A DNA stretch of 64,000 nt from Erpobdella octoculata (GCA_963978895.1 OZ022245.1:3660009-3724008), one strand, 5' to 3'. Counted from the stretch's first letter, positions 41,308 to 54,310 are shown. Numbers and translations are program-made. The notes: generated by a model not told the origin, from the sequence alone.

Positions 41308-44300
41308 ATGATGGTAGAAGAAAGAAACGGAAATGTCTACAGTCAGAGGGTCGCCAATCAAATCCAAATGAAGATGAACAGTTGTCCATTCACACCACAC
41401 AACTTCAAGTTGGTGTTATTTAGTTATTTGTAGTTGCTGGTGATTTGTGACTGGTCAAGGATGATTCTCTGTTGTATATATAAAACCTCTCTTAACATTT
41501 TTATCATTTTCTATATCATGTTTGGTTTAATTCTTGATTATTTTAATACAAAGAAATGCTAGGTGCATGTTTTTAGATCTTTTTATTATTCGGTTGGATG
41601 TTTTCTATTTGATAGATCTTGTGTCAGAGACATTGAAAAAAAGCCATTCTTCATCTTATTAAATTCCCAAGTAATATGGGTCATCTGAATCATGTGATTA
41701 TGCAGATTTCTACTGCAAATCCGCAAAGATAATTAGTTAATAAACAAAAAACAAAGGCACATTTTTGCAAAATTATTGAGTATTATTGTTTTCTTACATT
41801 CAAGATTGGCCTACGACTTGGAAGGCTACGAAAACGAGAAAACCTACAAGATGTCATCTGTGGACACGGGCAGCAACGGAGGCAGCAAAGTACAGATGAA
41901 AATCCACATGGAAAATCACAACAGCAGACTGTTCTTCGAAGCCATGAAACTCAAAAACATGTCTCGCCACGCTCAAAAACGAAAAACAAGCGCTGAAAGT
42001 AGTTCTTCGACCGGATCAGCCAACGGCTCTCCGCACTGTCAACCCACGGGTAAATTCTACCACTTGAGCTTTGAACCGATGCGGATCGAGGACTACAAGG
42101 AACTCGAAGGCAACCGGTCGGATGACGACGACCTTCCCGTAACTCCTTCCAAATACAAGATTTCCACCTCTCCGGAGCAACCGACCGATCGTTTCAACAA
42201 CAACAATAACGGCAACTACAACATCCCTTCCGGGGACAACAGAGTCAGTGATAACAACAACCCATCTTATCAACGTCGCCCTGCGGGGTCTCATTTCTTA
42301 TCTAATAATTCCTCTACAGTGTCGTCGCCGATTAAGAGGCCAGTGATCGTTGGTGCAGAAGTACGTGCTTGTGTTGTTATTTCTGTTGTTTTTTTTAGTT
42401 TTTAAAATAATTTATATTTGAATTTATACTGTAAATGATCATTTTTCTTACTCAAAATTTTCGTGAGACTTAAAAATGTTCTTTAAATTTTTGGATCGTT
42501 TGACCTAAGAATGGTTAATGTTAACAAAAACACTGTTGACCGGCAGGACAGAGCGATGGTGCTATCGAACACGAATGCTTCAAAGTTCATTAAACGGGGA
42601 GGTTCAAGGAAACTGCCCAGTCTTCCTTTTCAAGCTGTTCCTTTTACAAGACTTTGTGAGTGACTTTATTTTAATTTTTACTTGTTGGTTTGTTAAAAAA
42701 ATCATTAATAAATTTAAATTGAAAATGATTTTAAATAATTATTTTATAATAATGATTGAAAATTATGTTAAAAATTATCTCGACTATTTTTTAAAATATA
42801 AAATTATTTCATTCCCATCGCTTCTGCCGCTGTTGGACCAGCTTCGACGATGCCAGATCTGATAGCGAACACGAAAATTCCATCCCTCGCCGACGAGATA
42901 CTCCACGTTTACAACCAAGACAAAAAGAACTTCCAGCAGTCCGGCTGCAACTTCGTTCTCCCCCACTGCTTCTACTTAGACCACTGTTCCAATCGTCCGA
43001 GCGGCGTCCCCGACGGTCGGACCACGATGGACGATCTCGGCATCCCCGAAGCCATCGACCCCATCAAAAAGTATTCCGACTTGTACCTCAACGAGTCCTA
43101 CGTCAGAGCCATCATTTGCTTCCTCAGTTCAGACAGGAGTTGCCACGACTGCCCGAAAACCGTCGCCGATGATGTAAATAAATTAGAGTCGGAAGAAAAT
43201 CTGGCTGAAGAAATCAGCTGTGCCGAATATATTGGTCCCGATGATGACCCCGGACCTCCCGAGCTGGATGTGCCTATGAGATATCAAGATCAGGGTGCAG
43301 GTGTTATCGACCCGTTAAAAATAAGCCCGGAGCCTCAGAGGCACAGTAGGAAGTCTTCGTTCAGCATTGAATCCGGCTTTGAAGAGTTGAAAAGAGAATG
43401 CTCTGCTTATTCCAAAAGTAAGAAAATTTTTGTTTATTATTTTAAAAAACTCATTAAATAGCCAGTTCAAATTTTTCAATAATTGGTTTTATATTAATAA
43501 TTATTTACCATTTTTTAACAATTTCTTTTGTTCATACAAAGCACAAGATGTGATATTTAGTGACGGCTTAAATGAGAATCACGGCCGAACTCCTGATTTA
43601 TCAGCCGATCCCTTATAATAAAACTGTTCAACAACTTGTGGTGTTGTTGCATTATCACACTCAGTGCTTCTAAACGACGGGCTAACTTTCTTGCTCACCA
43701 TCAGATTCAGATACCCAATCCGTGGCAAGCTACGAGAGCGTCTGCCTAGGGGAAAGCTGGTCCTCCTTCCCTCCTGGCTTCTCCGACATTGAAATGTACC
43801 TAGACGAATCCGACGCCACTCACCGAGGCAGTCACAAATTCCTGCCGAGGCACGCGGAAGAACTTGCCGTAGAGATCGGGGATCCGCTCTTTGTCGAAAA
43901 GGAGCACGATGATCTTTGGTGCGAAGGTCGGTCGATGAATCGTGTCTAGAAATGATCAGTCGCAGTTTTTTTTTGTCATGTTTTATAATAACATTCTTCT
44001 GCTTTGAGTTGAATTTACAATGGGTTATGATTTATTATTAATTCAGGATCTTTACATCCTCGTTACCTTATTAGTTTACTTTATAACATATTATTTCTTA
44101 TATAATTAACTTAATGATATAAATTAAGCTTCTGCGTCCCGTTATTTTTTTGGAACGATACGATACGATACGATTTCTGAAATTTGCCCCGAATTAAATG
44201 ATACGATACGAGACGCTTCGAACAATAACAATACGATATCGATACGATACGATACGATTTCGGGATCTCGACTGAAGCGGAAATTTTGCCTAGAGATAAC

Positions 44301-47300
44301 ATAGAATGATGAACTATACGCGACAGACAATATTAATAACTACATTAAAGAAATTCATTGAAAAAAAATATATAAATATATAAATATTAAAAAATTTCAA
44401 AATTTATAAAAATTTACCAAATTTAATTTTTTTTTACAACTTGAAATAAGTTTCATTAGTTTAGTTTCGGTACATCTATTTGTCTAAATTTAGACTCTAA
44501 ATAAAACGCTACCGCCGATAGAAAGTATTTATTTACTTTATTTAGTGACGCGGCATGATAATGATGACAAACACGAGAAAGTGCCTCTATGCAAGAATTA
44601 AAAAAGTGAAAAAACCCAGCGTGTTTATTTATAGGCGATGGCGAATGCGGTTAGCAATAGCAAGAAAGAAGCTGAGAAAGTTTCGAATTCCAGCTGCAGA
44701 CGATACGGGCTACGGCACTGTCGTGCACACTACAAGTGGCACACACATACTCACACACAACCAAGAATATCATTGAGATTATAAAGATATATCTTAGATG
44801 AGCTACTATTACGGTCAATTACGGATATCGAAACACTAAAATAATCATTCCAATTCTATGTAACAAATTTGAAAAAATAGGTTTATCAAACAGACTAAAC
44901 CAAAACATAAACATAGAATGATCATTACTATTATTATTCTCATTAATAATAATAGTCATCGATGTCAGCGAGTACGATTGCCTTGCAGGGCTTGTAGTAT
45001 CAGTAGTATGCAGAGCTCGACTAGCAGCCTAAGAGGAGCGTGGCTTTTTTGCTGCCGGTTCCCAGACTAAAAATCGTAAATAATGGGGCTACAGGCTGTC
45101 TGGAAAACCGAATTTAAAGTGGGGATGATAATAGTTGTTGAATCAATTGCAAATATTCACAGTTGTGACAATCGTTAATTAAATATGTATGACTTTCGTT
45201 ATTTATTGAAAAATATTTGTTAAAAATCTCGATATTTTTCGAGATTTTAATCGGGAATGAAATTTTAAGTATCGCTAATTATATAGATACGAGATTTCTT
45301 CTGCAGGCTGTATCGTTTCAATGGCGATACGGGATCTCCCGTATCGTTTTGAAATCTCGATTGAATTCGAGATAACGATATCGGGACGCAGATGCTTAAT
45401 ATAAATTATATAATATACAATAAATTATTAACTTTATTGTATTACCATTAATAATAGATATTTTCTCACAGTTGGAGTGCATTAGATTCAACGTACAATC
45501 CTGTTGCTTACTTGAGTTTTAAATTAATTAAATGTTTAATATCTATTTATTCGTTTATTTATTTATATAGGCATCAATCTGAGGAGCAAAAAACGAGGGG
45601 TATTTCCGACAGTGTACGCAACGGATCTGAGTTTGTTGGGAAATAGTAAGTGTACTCTACAAATCCATTCGTAACGTTTGTAGATGTTAGATTGATAAAA
45701 CAAATTTTAAGTATCACTTTTGTCATTATGAGGTTCAGTGCATTTGATTTAGGACATGGCATGGAGATAAAAAGGTTAAAACCGTGATCTGATGTGCACT
45801 AGGGGTTCTCGATTCTATCCCCCAGAAGCGGCACTATCATGCACTTGTTTTTTTGTCTTGTAACCTTTATTTCTATTATTTCAATAACGAATAACTCCGT
45901 ATTAAAATTGTTACCAAGGTGTGAAATACAAGTATTTTGTGAGTTTTCTTGGGAGCATAGAAGTCGGTCAACACACCGGTCATGATGTTCTCTGCAAGGC
46001 CATTAAGAAGGTTTTTTTTGTGGCTATTTTTGATCATTTTAAAATACATCCACATTCATTCACACTCGAGTACATGACATACTTACATTTATGAACTTGT
46101 GTAACTTAGTATAAGATCGTGGTAAACATAAATAAGATTGCCAAATATTTTGCACAGTGAGGTGAATTTAATTGAATTTATTTAGAAAAACAATCACTTT
46201 CAGTCTCAAAACATCTCATACAAAATATGTGCTTCATGAAAATCTTGAATCATTATCATATTAACCGTCTAACAATTAATCTGTCAATAATCTTCACAAA
46301 CAGCTGAAAGCAGCTCACAAAAAATCGCAGAACAACAAGGTGGTTTTGTCGTGTCTAGAGATCGATGAGAGCGGGATAAAAATAGCCGAACGGAAAAAGG
46401 TGACGTGTAGAATTCTTAGTATTATTATTAATTTTATTGTTTCATTTAAAAGCTGACATGAAGAATTATTATTATTAACATTGTTGTTGTGTTTAAAAGT
46501 TTTATGATTTATTACTAAAGTAGCGTCGGCTACCAAATGAATAATATTCATCACCTCGCAAAATTACTTTTCAACATAAATGCTAAACTGATTTTCTTTT
46601 ATTGAACATAAATTTCAATCATTTCTTTTTTTATTAACTTGATATCTAATAAAAATAACTCGAAGTTTAAAAAAAATGAATTATATTATAATGAGGTGTT
46701 TTTATTATCGGTTGGCAGTTTGGGAAAATACATCTAAATTTTTTTTATCAACTTAAACTTCTAGAAATAAAAAAAATCACCTCTCATATATTTACGTCCA
46801 ATAGAAAACTCCAACCTCTCGCATCCTGAGCACGATCGGTAAACTTTCTCTTCTGAAGAGTCTGCAGGACAGTGAGCATGTATTTCTGCTGAAGAACATC
46901 ACCTTCTGTGGCCTGCTGCCCAGAAATGACAAGTAGAACTACTTTGTCTTTATAATGGGAGAACTTTTTAATTTTATTTCACAGAGACGGTTTTGTAGGA
47001 GTAGAATATATAACCACGAGGTTCTAAAACTGACTTGTGAACTACGCCTTGCTTTTGCAAGCCAGTCCCGAGCCTGGAGAAAGGAGGAGGGAAAAGTAAA
47101 AAGGATCAAATTCTGACCCACGACAGGAAGTACTTAGGTGCTTCCTACATACAGCCATTTGAATCTTAAAATATCTGGTGTAAAGGACTATAAACTATTA
47201 AAAAAAAAACTGACTTGTGATTTGTTTGCTGTATTCTGTTTGCAGGTATTTGGGCTTTATAACGAAACATCCTGTCTGCATGAAGTTCGCTTGCCACGTG

Positions 47301-47627
47301 TTTCTGGCTGCCAACTCTGGCCGACCGATTGTTGAAGCTATTGGGTTAGCAGCAGTTTATTTCATTTGTTTTGTAATATTAATGCTTCTACAAAGGGCTT
47401 TTAAACGTTCAATTGTTTATTATGGTTTTGTTGTAAAATTCTTATAAAACTTGAATTATTATCTCAGTAAACTTTTAACAATCATTCACTTCAAGATTCA
47501 AGTACATGCGCTATCTATCTAGTGTAAACTGAAATGATCTGATTTTAATTCTAGGAACTCTCTGAGCAAGTTCCACCAGGAATACCTCTCTGTTGCTTAT
47601 CCAGTTGAAGATATCTACTTTGAGTAA
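41308..47627 (+). CDS. JIP1: JNK-interacting protein 1 scaffold
   Basis: A cytosolic scaffold that tethers JNK-cascade kinases and links cargo to kinesin-1. Exons: 41308-41408, 41805-42360, 42547-42655, 42842-43417, 43711-43926 (or from 43705), 45571-45645, 45919-46010, 46304-46399, 46868-46932, 47246-47344, 47555-47627; phases agree, giving about 685 residues (human 711). NFKLAYDLEGYENE near the start resembles the human NFRLTHDISLEEFED segment. An SH3 domain (about 487-545: FLPRHAEELAVEIGD, DLWCEG, KKRGVFPTVYA) is followed by a PTB domain (about 550-680: VSFLGSIEVG, LLKNITFCG, YLGFITKHP, FACHVF). The C-terminus VEDIYFE keeps the kinesin-light-chain-binding tyrosine motif. The JNK-docking motif is uncertain: KRPVIV near the end of exon 2 or RKLPSLPF in exon 3. 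Exon 1 is the least certain part. Confidence 0.93.
44128..45395. mobile_element. 1.27 kb TIR element flanked by TTAA in JIP1 intron
   Basis: Left end GCTTCTGCGTCCCG and right end CGGGACGCAGATGC are inverted repeats with one mismatch, each bordered by TTAA. Inside each end are CGATA/CGATACGAT arrays and a CGGGATCTC block, again inverted. TTAA on both sides is the piggyBac-type target, but the tips do not start CCY; TATAAA just outside TTAA is also duplicated, so a 6 bp target is an alternative. No transposase frame is present. It lies in the intron before the second SH3 exon of JIP1. Confidence 0.7.
47040..47205 (+). mobile_element. Dispersed repeat with GTGTAAAGGACTATAAACTAT end, copy 1
   Basis: GCAAGCCAGTCCC(G/A)AGCCTGG, AGGAAGTACTTA, GTGCTTCCTACATACAGCC and a GTGTAAAGGACTATAAACTA end followed by A-rich DNA occur here and at 55245-55400. 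The end motif alone occurs inverted at 63545. A fixed 3' end with an A tail suggests a SINE or truncated non-LTR element. Confidence 0.7.
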
Positions 47628-47639
47628 CCCGATCTTTTT

Positions 47640-48420
47640 TAGAGTCGTCTTCATCATGCTGCATGCTTTTTATGTATTTTGTTTTTCGGTTTTTCGAGCG
47701 CTGTCCAAACGATATAAAGGCCGTCTTTTGTCTATACACAATGTTTCCCGCGCCTAACCTGCAGAAGAAGCTACGTGATAGAGTGCTTCTATATTACTCA
47801 TTGTTACTGGGTGTGTGTGGCAAGTCCGCAGGAAATTGTGGCAGTAATCGTTCCTCTAGTCAGTTTTTTTCGTATTGCTTTCAGTTTGTCACAATTCAAC
47901 ATTCGTTTGAAGTACGAAAACATCATTTTAAACAAGGAGTTTTTTTTCCTTTAAGTTTGTCAGCATTTGTTGAACTATTTTTCTTTTGCTATCAGGAAAC
48001 AATTAAATTTAATAAAGTCACTGTTAACCAAGCTGATTTACAAAATATTTTTGCAATCTTTTCAACAAAACCATAGGGAGAGGGGCAAGATGTTAAAGGT
48101 GCCTATTTTTCTTTAAAAAAATCGAACGATTTTTCAAGTAATGACCAAGGAGAGGGTAGTCACAGTAGACATTTCATCAAAAACCTCAACTTTTTCCTAA
48201 TAAAAAAGAGGTAGTCTTGATAAGTTTAATTTTTTTTTAGAAATCTGACGCTCCTGACCGACGCCATTTTCTATTATACAGATGACCAAAGTGAGGCAAA
48301 CCAATTCGATAAGAAACATAGGCATAGAGTTCTTGACTCAAGACCAATTGTCAATTGTCCGCACAAAAAGATGCAGACCGAGGAAATGGAGGCTTAAAAT
48401 TTTGTATACATTTTTATGGT
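47640..48420. other. JIP1 3'UTR and spacer
   Basis: A 137-codon open frame (47663-48076) follows the JIP1 stop but shows no motif and is probably 3'UTR. AATAAA at about 48008 could be a polyadenylation signal. Confidence 0.4.
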
Positions 48421-48426
48421 GTTCAC

Positions 48427-48773
48427 CCAGGGACGTCAATTGGGGGGGGGGCAGGGGAGCCATTACCCTCTTTAACTTTACAGTGGGCCCCCTGACGTAG
48501 TTTTTGGCTTCAAAACTCTGAGAAGTGTAAAGTAGAAGCTTCAGATGTTTGAGCGGGATTTTTTTAACGGTGAAGTGGGCCCCCGTAAAGAAATATGTGT
48601 TTGTTACTAAATATTTTTGAAAAAAGTAGCTGTGATAACCCCCACGTCATCAGCTTTTTTGGAAGAAAAATGAAAAGAGGGTTTCAAAAATTTTTGATTT
48701 ATGTTAAAAATTGCTGAGCCCCGACAACAAGTTGTCCCCTCCCAAGGTTTTGCTGAAATGAAATGACGTCCCG
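48427..48773. mobile_element. hAT-type MITE (347 bp) with 8 bp target duplication
   Basis: Ends CCAGGGACGTCAATT and TGACGTCCCG are imperfect inverted repeats, and GTGTTCAC is duplicated exactly on both sides (48419-48426 and 48774-48781). An 8 bp duplication with CAGGG-type ends is diagnostic of hAT transposons. The interior has G-runs and no open frame, so it is non-autonomous. A fragment of the same family, reversed, ends near 14113. Confidence 0.82.
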
Positions 48774-48894
48774 GTGTTCACTTTTCCGATGCCAAATTTC
48801 AAACTCATTGTAGTACTTCCTCAATTAAATTTTTGCTCAAATCCCGGGGTACACTGAAAAAAGTGCTTTTGTGAAAATTCACTACCTACCTACG

Positions 48895-48908
48895 TCAAAC
48901 CCAGCTAG
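48895..48908 (+). mobile_element. Helitron-like 3' terminus (fragment)
   Basis: AACCCAGCTAG followed by T matches the other proposed termini (22998, and 29177 inverted). Only the tip is recognisable. Confidence 0.3.
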
Positions 48909-49228
48909 TTGAAAGCCAATGGTAACCTTCACCAAATTTCTTTGTTTTTCTAAGATTCTCATTAAGATTACAGTTATATTTATTCAAAAATTTTCTAAAA
49001 CAATTTTTGCTGAAGCTCAAAGGTATATTGTTACAAAGAAACGATATTAATATCATGTCCTTAAATCTTGCAGTACTAAGTACTAACAAAACAAATGAAA
49101 ACAGTTTTTTTTTCAAACTTCTTATATTTTGGATTAGTTTTTTTTAGAAGACAAGATAAAACAATTTTTTAACTAAAAAATAAAATTATTTAAAAAGAGT
49201 TTTTTTAATTCAATAAAATACATTGTCA

Positions 49229-49942
49229 CAGGGGCGTAGCTAGGGGAGGGGGGGCGAGCTGCCCTGGGCGCCATCTTGGGGGGCGCCGAAGAGGAAGATA
49301 CAGTATATTCATGCTAGACTAACTCTCTCTCAAAGTTTGCGTAAGATGCAAGAAAAACAGTAGTTTCCTTCCTTGCATCAGGCTGGCGTCCACAGTCTAG
49401 TTGTATATCTGCTGCTTCAGTCCATTTAGTTGTTCTGCAGCATCAAACATGTTAGGTTCTTAGGAAGGGAGAGAGCCATGTCACTCATGTGTTTCATTTC
49501 AAACCCACCAGCCACAATCTAGGCACAGATCTCTGGCTCAGGCAAGGTGGAACTTGGTGACACCTTCATGCTCCAGCCACCAGTCATTTCACATCGTTGA
49601 CGTAGAGCCAATGTTTTGAAAGCTGCTCTTGCTATCTAGAACGTCTGTGCCCTGTGCAGCACACCTCCTTTATGACATCAAGTTTATGACACACAGCCTA
49701 AGGACCATATTTAATTTCATCAGTGTGTGCATTTATTGACATTTATTTATTACATTTATTCTCACTGAGTTTTGTGGATTTTTAAAAAATTTATTTCTGT
49801 TCTTTACGGTATTTTAAATAAAATTTTTGCTTGCCGCACTTTTTTTCAAATACTGATCGCGAAAAGATGGCGCCAAAACGGGGGGGGGGGCGCAAAATTT
49901 ATTGTTTTGCCCCGGGCGCCAAAAACCCTCGCTACGCCTCTG
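49229..49942. mobile_element. hAT-type non-autonomous transposon (714 bp) with 8 bp target duplication
   Basis: Left end CAGGGGCGTAGCTAGGG and right end CCCTCGCTACGCCTCTG are inverted repeats, followed inward by G/C runs and GGGCGCC on both sides. CATTGTCA is duplicated perfectly at 49221-49228 and 49943-49950. This is the hAT signature. There is no transposase frame; the interior is of unknown origin. Confidence 0.92.
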
Positions 49943-50253
49943 CATTGTCACGATGAGTCAGTATATACAATAATTAATGTTTTAGCTCGATAGGATGACG
50001 TGAAGTTTGACAATTTTCACTTCTAAGATTTGTCCACAAGAAAGTTAACAAGCAAGACTGGCCGGTGATTTTGTAATATAAGAGATTTAAGAAAGACGGA
50101 ATTTATTTATTTTAGAATTTAAATTTTTATTTAACAACTATCAAATAGAAATTATTAGTGACTAAAATTTTTTTAATTACAATCGAATAATTGTTAAATA
50201 AAAATTGGTAATTATAATTGAACAATTATTGAACAAAAAACAATTAATTTTAT

Positions 50254-51490
50254 TTATATAAACAAAAGCTGCTTTATTAGCATGAGAGAGAAACCAGTCA
50301 CGACGGCTCCTGGCGACACCAATGGCGGTGCACGGTCGTATAGAATTGATGCGTATCTGATTTTGTTTATGAGATCTTGTTTCTTAGCACTTTTAAGTTT
50401 CAAGTTATAACCGTCATAGCTGACATATTCAAATGCTTCAAAAGGAGAAATGAGAACTTCTTCTTCTCTATTGAAGAGTGATAATTTTTCTATTCTTGCC
50501 GCAAGGAGAGGCGCGTCGTTAAAAATTATTAAAGTCTTATTGCCAAACTTTTCTGCAACTCTTTTGCTCAAAGATGTCGAGACAAACTGCTTGAGGTAGA
50601 ATCTACCTTTTTTTGGACTTTTGAGTTTTTGTTTCAAACCCCTATAGAGTATCGTGTTTGCTGGGATGGGATTTAATTTGTCCAGTTTAACTAGAGCGCT
50701 ATGGAGGAGTATAGTGAAGAATTTGTAAAGCTCCCATTTATCTTTACGAATGGCGTCGTTATAATTTCGATAGAATTCAGAGGTGTACATCGTTACTGCA
50801 CGGCACTCTGCTGGCAGAAGACCATTCATCTGTAATGATTTAATGTTAAACCAAATAGTGTTAAAATGAAACACCATGTTCATTTTTTTAAGCTGGTGCT
50901 GCTACTGCTGAGCTAATTGTTAATCGTTTACAGAAGAAAGGGAGAAGAAGTGGGAGAGCGAAAAGGAGCAGGAGAGCGAGCGGGAGCGGGAAAACGACCG
51001 GGAACGGAAGAGGGAAAGCGACTGGGAACAGGAAAGCTACCGAGAACGGGAGAGGAAGCGGGAGCGGGAGAGGAAGCGTGGAAGGAAACGGGAGCGAGAA
51101 AAAAACGATAGAAAAACCTCTGCTCCGTTAGTAAATAAGTATATTTTCATGAAACTGTGTTTCATTCAAAAACAATCAACTCACACAGTTCTTTTCCTTT
51201 GTCTTTCCTTCCTTAAATGCTTCGCACATTTTACGGGGGACTCCTTTTTTGTTGCACGATTCATGATTCAGATTCGTCATAGCTGTGTCCTTATTGTCCA
51301 AACCTTCCATTGACGAGGAGATGTCAAACCAGCGGATTAAATGATCAAGTTCATCGTTATCTTCGTCGGCACTGCACACCGAAAGCTCGTCTGCTTCTTC
51401 TTCTTCTTCTTTTTCTTCTTCTTCAACTACTTTTGCGTTGACACAAGTAATGGAAACGCAGACCAAAAATATAAAAGTTTTTGCAACCAT
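50254..51490 (-). CDS. Mono-ADP-ribosyltransferase, ecto-ART type, array member 1
   Basis: Predicted enzyme transferring ADP-ribose from NAD+ to a protein side chain, probably arginine, outside the cell. Two exons (51490-51185 and 50829-50254, phase 0 intron of 355 bases) give 293 residues. A signal peptide (MVAKTFIFLVCVSITCVNA) leads into a Glu-rich stretch and a cysteine-containing N-terminal domain. The catalytic core has the R-S-E triad: LYRGL with Arg165, FVSTSL with Ser-Thr-Ser 186-188, and EEEVLISPFEAF with Glu224 and Glu226 (ExE, the arginine-specific form). The hydrophobic C-terminal tail (SPGAVVTGFSLMLIKQLLFI) looks like a GPI-anchor signal, as in vertebrate ART1-4. A GA-rich minisatellite fills half of the intron. 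Confidence 0.87.
50935..51105 (+). repeat. GA-rich minisatellite, copy 3, in ART-1 intron
   Basis: Units of GAGCGGGAGCGGGAAAACGACC type, ending with AAAACCTCTGC...TTAGTAAAT, a weak echo of the Helitron-like terminus. It lies between the two ART exons, antisense to the gene. Confidence 0.85.
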
Positions 51491-51499
51491 TTTGATCTA

Positions 51500-52839
51500 A
51501 ATTTTCAAAAAAAATTTTTTTTATTTACAACAAATAAGCTATTTATAAAATTAAGTGAGCGCTTAGAAAGTAGCGCTTGCTTAGGGAGTGTTATGTTAGT
51601 TAGTGATGATTTGCCCGAACAATGAAAAATTCATCCAATAAATGTTTTGGTCTAAAAAAAACTTTTACACGAATTGTGAAACAAGATTTCACTCATCTGA
51701 GTGCATGGCGAAGGATCTGAAATGATGAGTGGGACGTCTACACATAATTTCGTTCATAGATTATGCTAAACAAGCCAGACAATAAAAGATTTAACACTTG
51801 CCAATTATAGTTAGGCTAGATTGACAAAAAAAAACGTGAAAAGAAGAAAAAAGATAGAATACTTGTCAAATATACGGTGTCTTATACTCTTCAAATAACA
51901 ATGGAAGGTTTTTTCATTAAAAACACAAAGCTTTCAATAAAATACAATTTTTGGACGATTTTTCTATGGCTTGGGCAAATTGTCAATCAGGAGAGACATT
52001 TTTGGGTGAGATGAGACAAGGTTAATTTGCTTATGACCGACTGTTTCTAAAGTGAAAACTTTAAATGCATCAAATAAATATACCAAAATTACTAATGTGA
52101 GCATTATAATGTTTTGTGAGAAAATATTTTTTTAAAACTAGGGCAACTATTAATCAAAATCAATTACTCAAAGATCTGCTTCTAAAAGATATTTTTAGCA
52201 AACCATCAATTGTAATTCTCTTTAATTGTATTGGCGCTACAAATAATTATTTAAGTTTTCTTGGAAACCTGCTAGAATGAACACAATAACGCAATTATTT
52301 CCAGAACAGTTCCTGATAAAATTATCAGACTTTCATCATCTTAAAGCCAAACAATTCATCACAACACGTTATTTATTTTTATACTTAACAGACTGGCAGG
52401 TTTTGGTGTTGTCATTTTCGGAGCTCTTATAATAACAAAGTAACTCAATAAACGCCAATAATTAATCAAAGGCAGAAATAACCTGGGGCCTAGTCTGGTA
52501 GTTCTAACGGATACACAAGTTTGAGAAAGTCTGGTGTTCCAATTCCGAGAATAGGTTATCGACACCTTCTTGCATCTATTCGCCAGCAATTCACGTTCCC
52601 ACTCGCTCTCCCGTTTCCGTAGCCGCTCCTTTGACCGATCTCAATTTTTTATACAAAAACCTACCTCTATTGACTTTCAATGTGGTGTGAAAATTTCATT
52701 ACGATCGAATGAATGGTCTAGCAATGCATAAAAGACACACAAACACAGACATATAGACACAAATATTCAAGGCTTTATTTCATTATCTTTCAATAAACTA
52801 CAAAACTATTTCCAAAATCCCGGCGATATCGTAACAGTA

Positions 52840-52840
<1 letters not shown>
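51500..52840. other. Spacer with inverted GA-minisatellite remnant
   Basis: No gene. TTCCCACTCGCTCTCCCG at about 52590-52640 is the GA minisatellite on the other strand, followed by sequence (ATTTCATTACGATCG...ACACACAAACACAG) that resembles 13440-13540. Confidence 0.45.
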
Positions 52841-53090
<250 letters not shown>

Positions 53091-54082
53091 ATCATACTAG
53101 CACATTTAAAAAATTTATATTTCTTTCTGATTTTTCCATCGGAACTTCCCAATATACAATTTTTCATACCGGAAATTACTTTACGCAAAATGAAGTTTGT
53201 GGGTAAATTTTTTTCAATTCATTAAAATGAGCGGTAAGTTGTGCTTAAACCGATTGTTCCAACATCTGCCGACCATTATATGACTAAGTCAAATCATTGC
53301 TTTACACCAACAAACTGTAAATAAACAAAGAATTCTGTTCTGTATTCTGTTTATTTACAATTTTCTAGTATTCTGTAAACTTCATATCAAGATTTCCAAC
53401 TTTCTCTACTGATACCACCGTGCAATCCGCACAGCTAAAATCAACAGCATTGGAATCCACCACAGCGCCCTGACTGGGTATGAGAATCATAACCAATCAT
53501 TACGTGAATAAATAATGCATAATACTATAAAACTAATTAACTTTGGAGTAGCAGATTTGAAATATATATATGAATATGTACATATATATTTTTATAACGA
53601 AATTAAAATTCAACAATCTAAAATACTGATAATAACATTTGAAATGAAAAAACAATTACCAAAAATTTATTTGATTTCCAGAAACAATACATCTGATCCT
53701 CAAGCAAGATGCTACGAGCAATTAAAAGAGTTTTGACAGACCGAAGGACTTTTATACATTTCTTGATGTTTGACCTGGGACGAAAACAATGAAGGCGGAT
53801 CTTTTTTTGAAATAGGCCACAATAGGCGCATCAGTTGTAAATGGGCCTCGCTGAATATGTGTAGTTAGAATATGACAATTATTAGAAGATTTTTTTTAAA
53901 AATTCGAATCGGGACACAAAACGTACAGATATAAACAAGAAAACCGTAAAAAACTTCGTTTTTTAAAAATCCTTTATTGAGTAACAAAATTCAAATTAAT
54001 TTACGTAACAGAGTTTAAAAGTTTCACGCAACTTTTAACACATTTATTTTACTTATATGGGCAAACAAAAATTAGGAGGTGG

Positions 54083-54310
54083 AGGAAGAAAGAAAAGGAG
54101 CGAGCGGAAAAACAAGCGGGAGAACGAATGGGAGCGGAGAGTGAGCGGGATTGGGAAAACGAGTGGGGCGGGAGAGCAAGTGGGAACGGGAACGAGAACG
54201 TGAGCGGGAACGGAAGAGAGAACGGGAATGGGAAAGCAAGCGGGAAAGCAAGGAGCAGGCGGGAGAGGGAAAAAGCGAGAAAAAGTAAAAAAGCGAAAGA
54301 AAAACGATAA
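54083..54310 (+). repeat. GA-rich minisatellite, copy 4
   Basis: Irregular GAGCGGGAACGGGAA units, then AAAACGATAATAAAACCTCT and TTTTAGTAAAC. This is the same tail layout as the copy in the ART-1 intron. Confidence 0.85.

Noticed and set aside
43540..43617. Possible extra JIP1 exon (DVIFSDGLNENHG)
   Set aside because: Acceptor is present and the frame joins, but it runs to a stop at 43616 without a donor, whereas the exon starting at 43705/43711 continues JIP1 correctly; at most an alternative terminal exon.
47663..48076. 137-codon frame after the JIP1 stop
   Set aside because: Phe-rich, no motif, located in probable 3'UTR.
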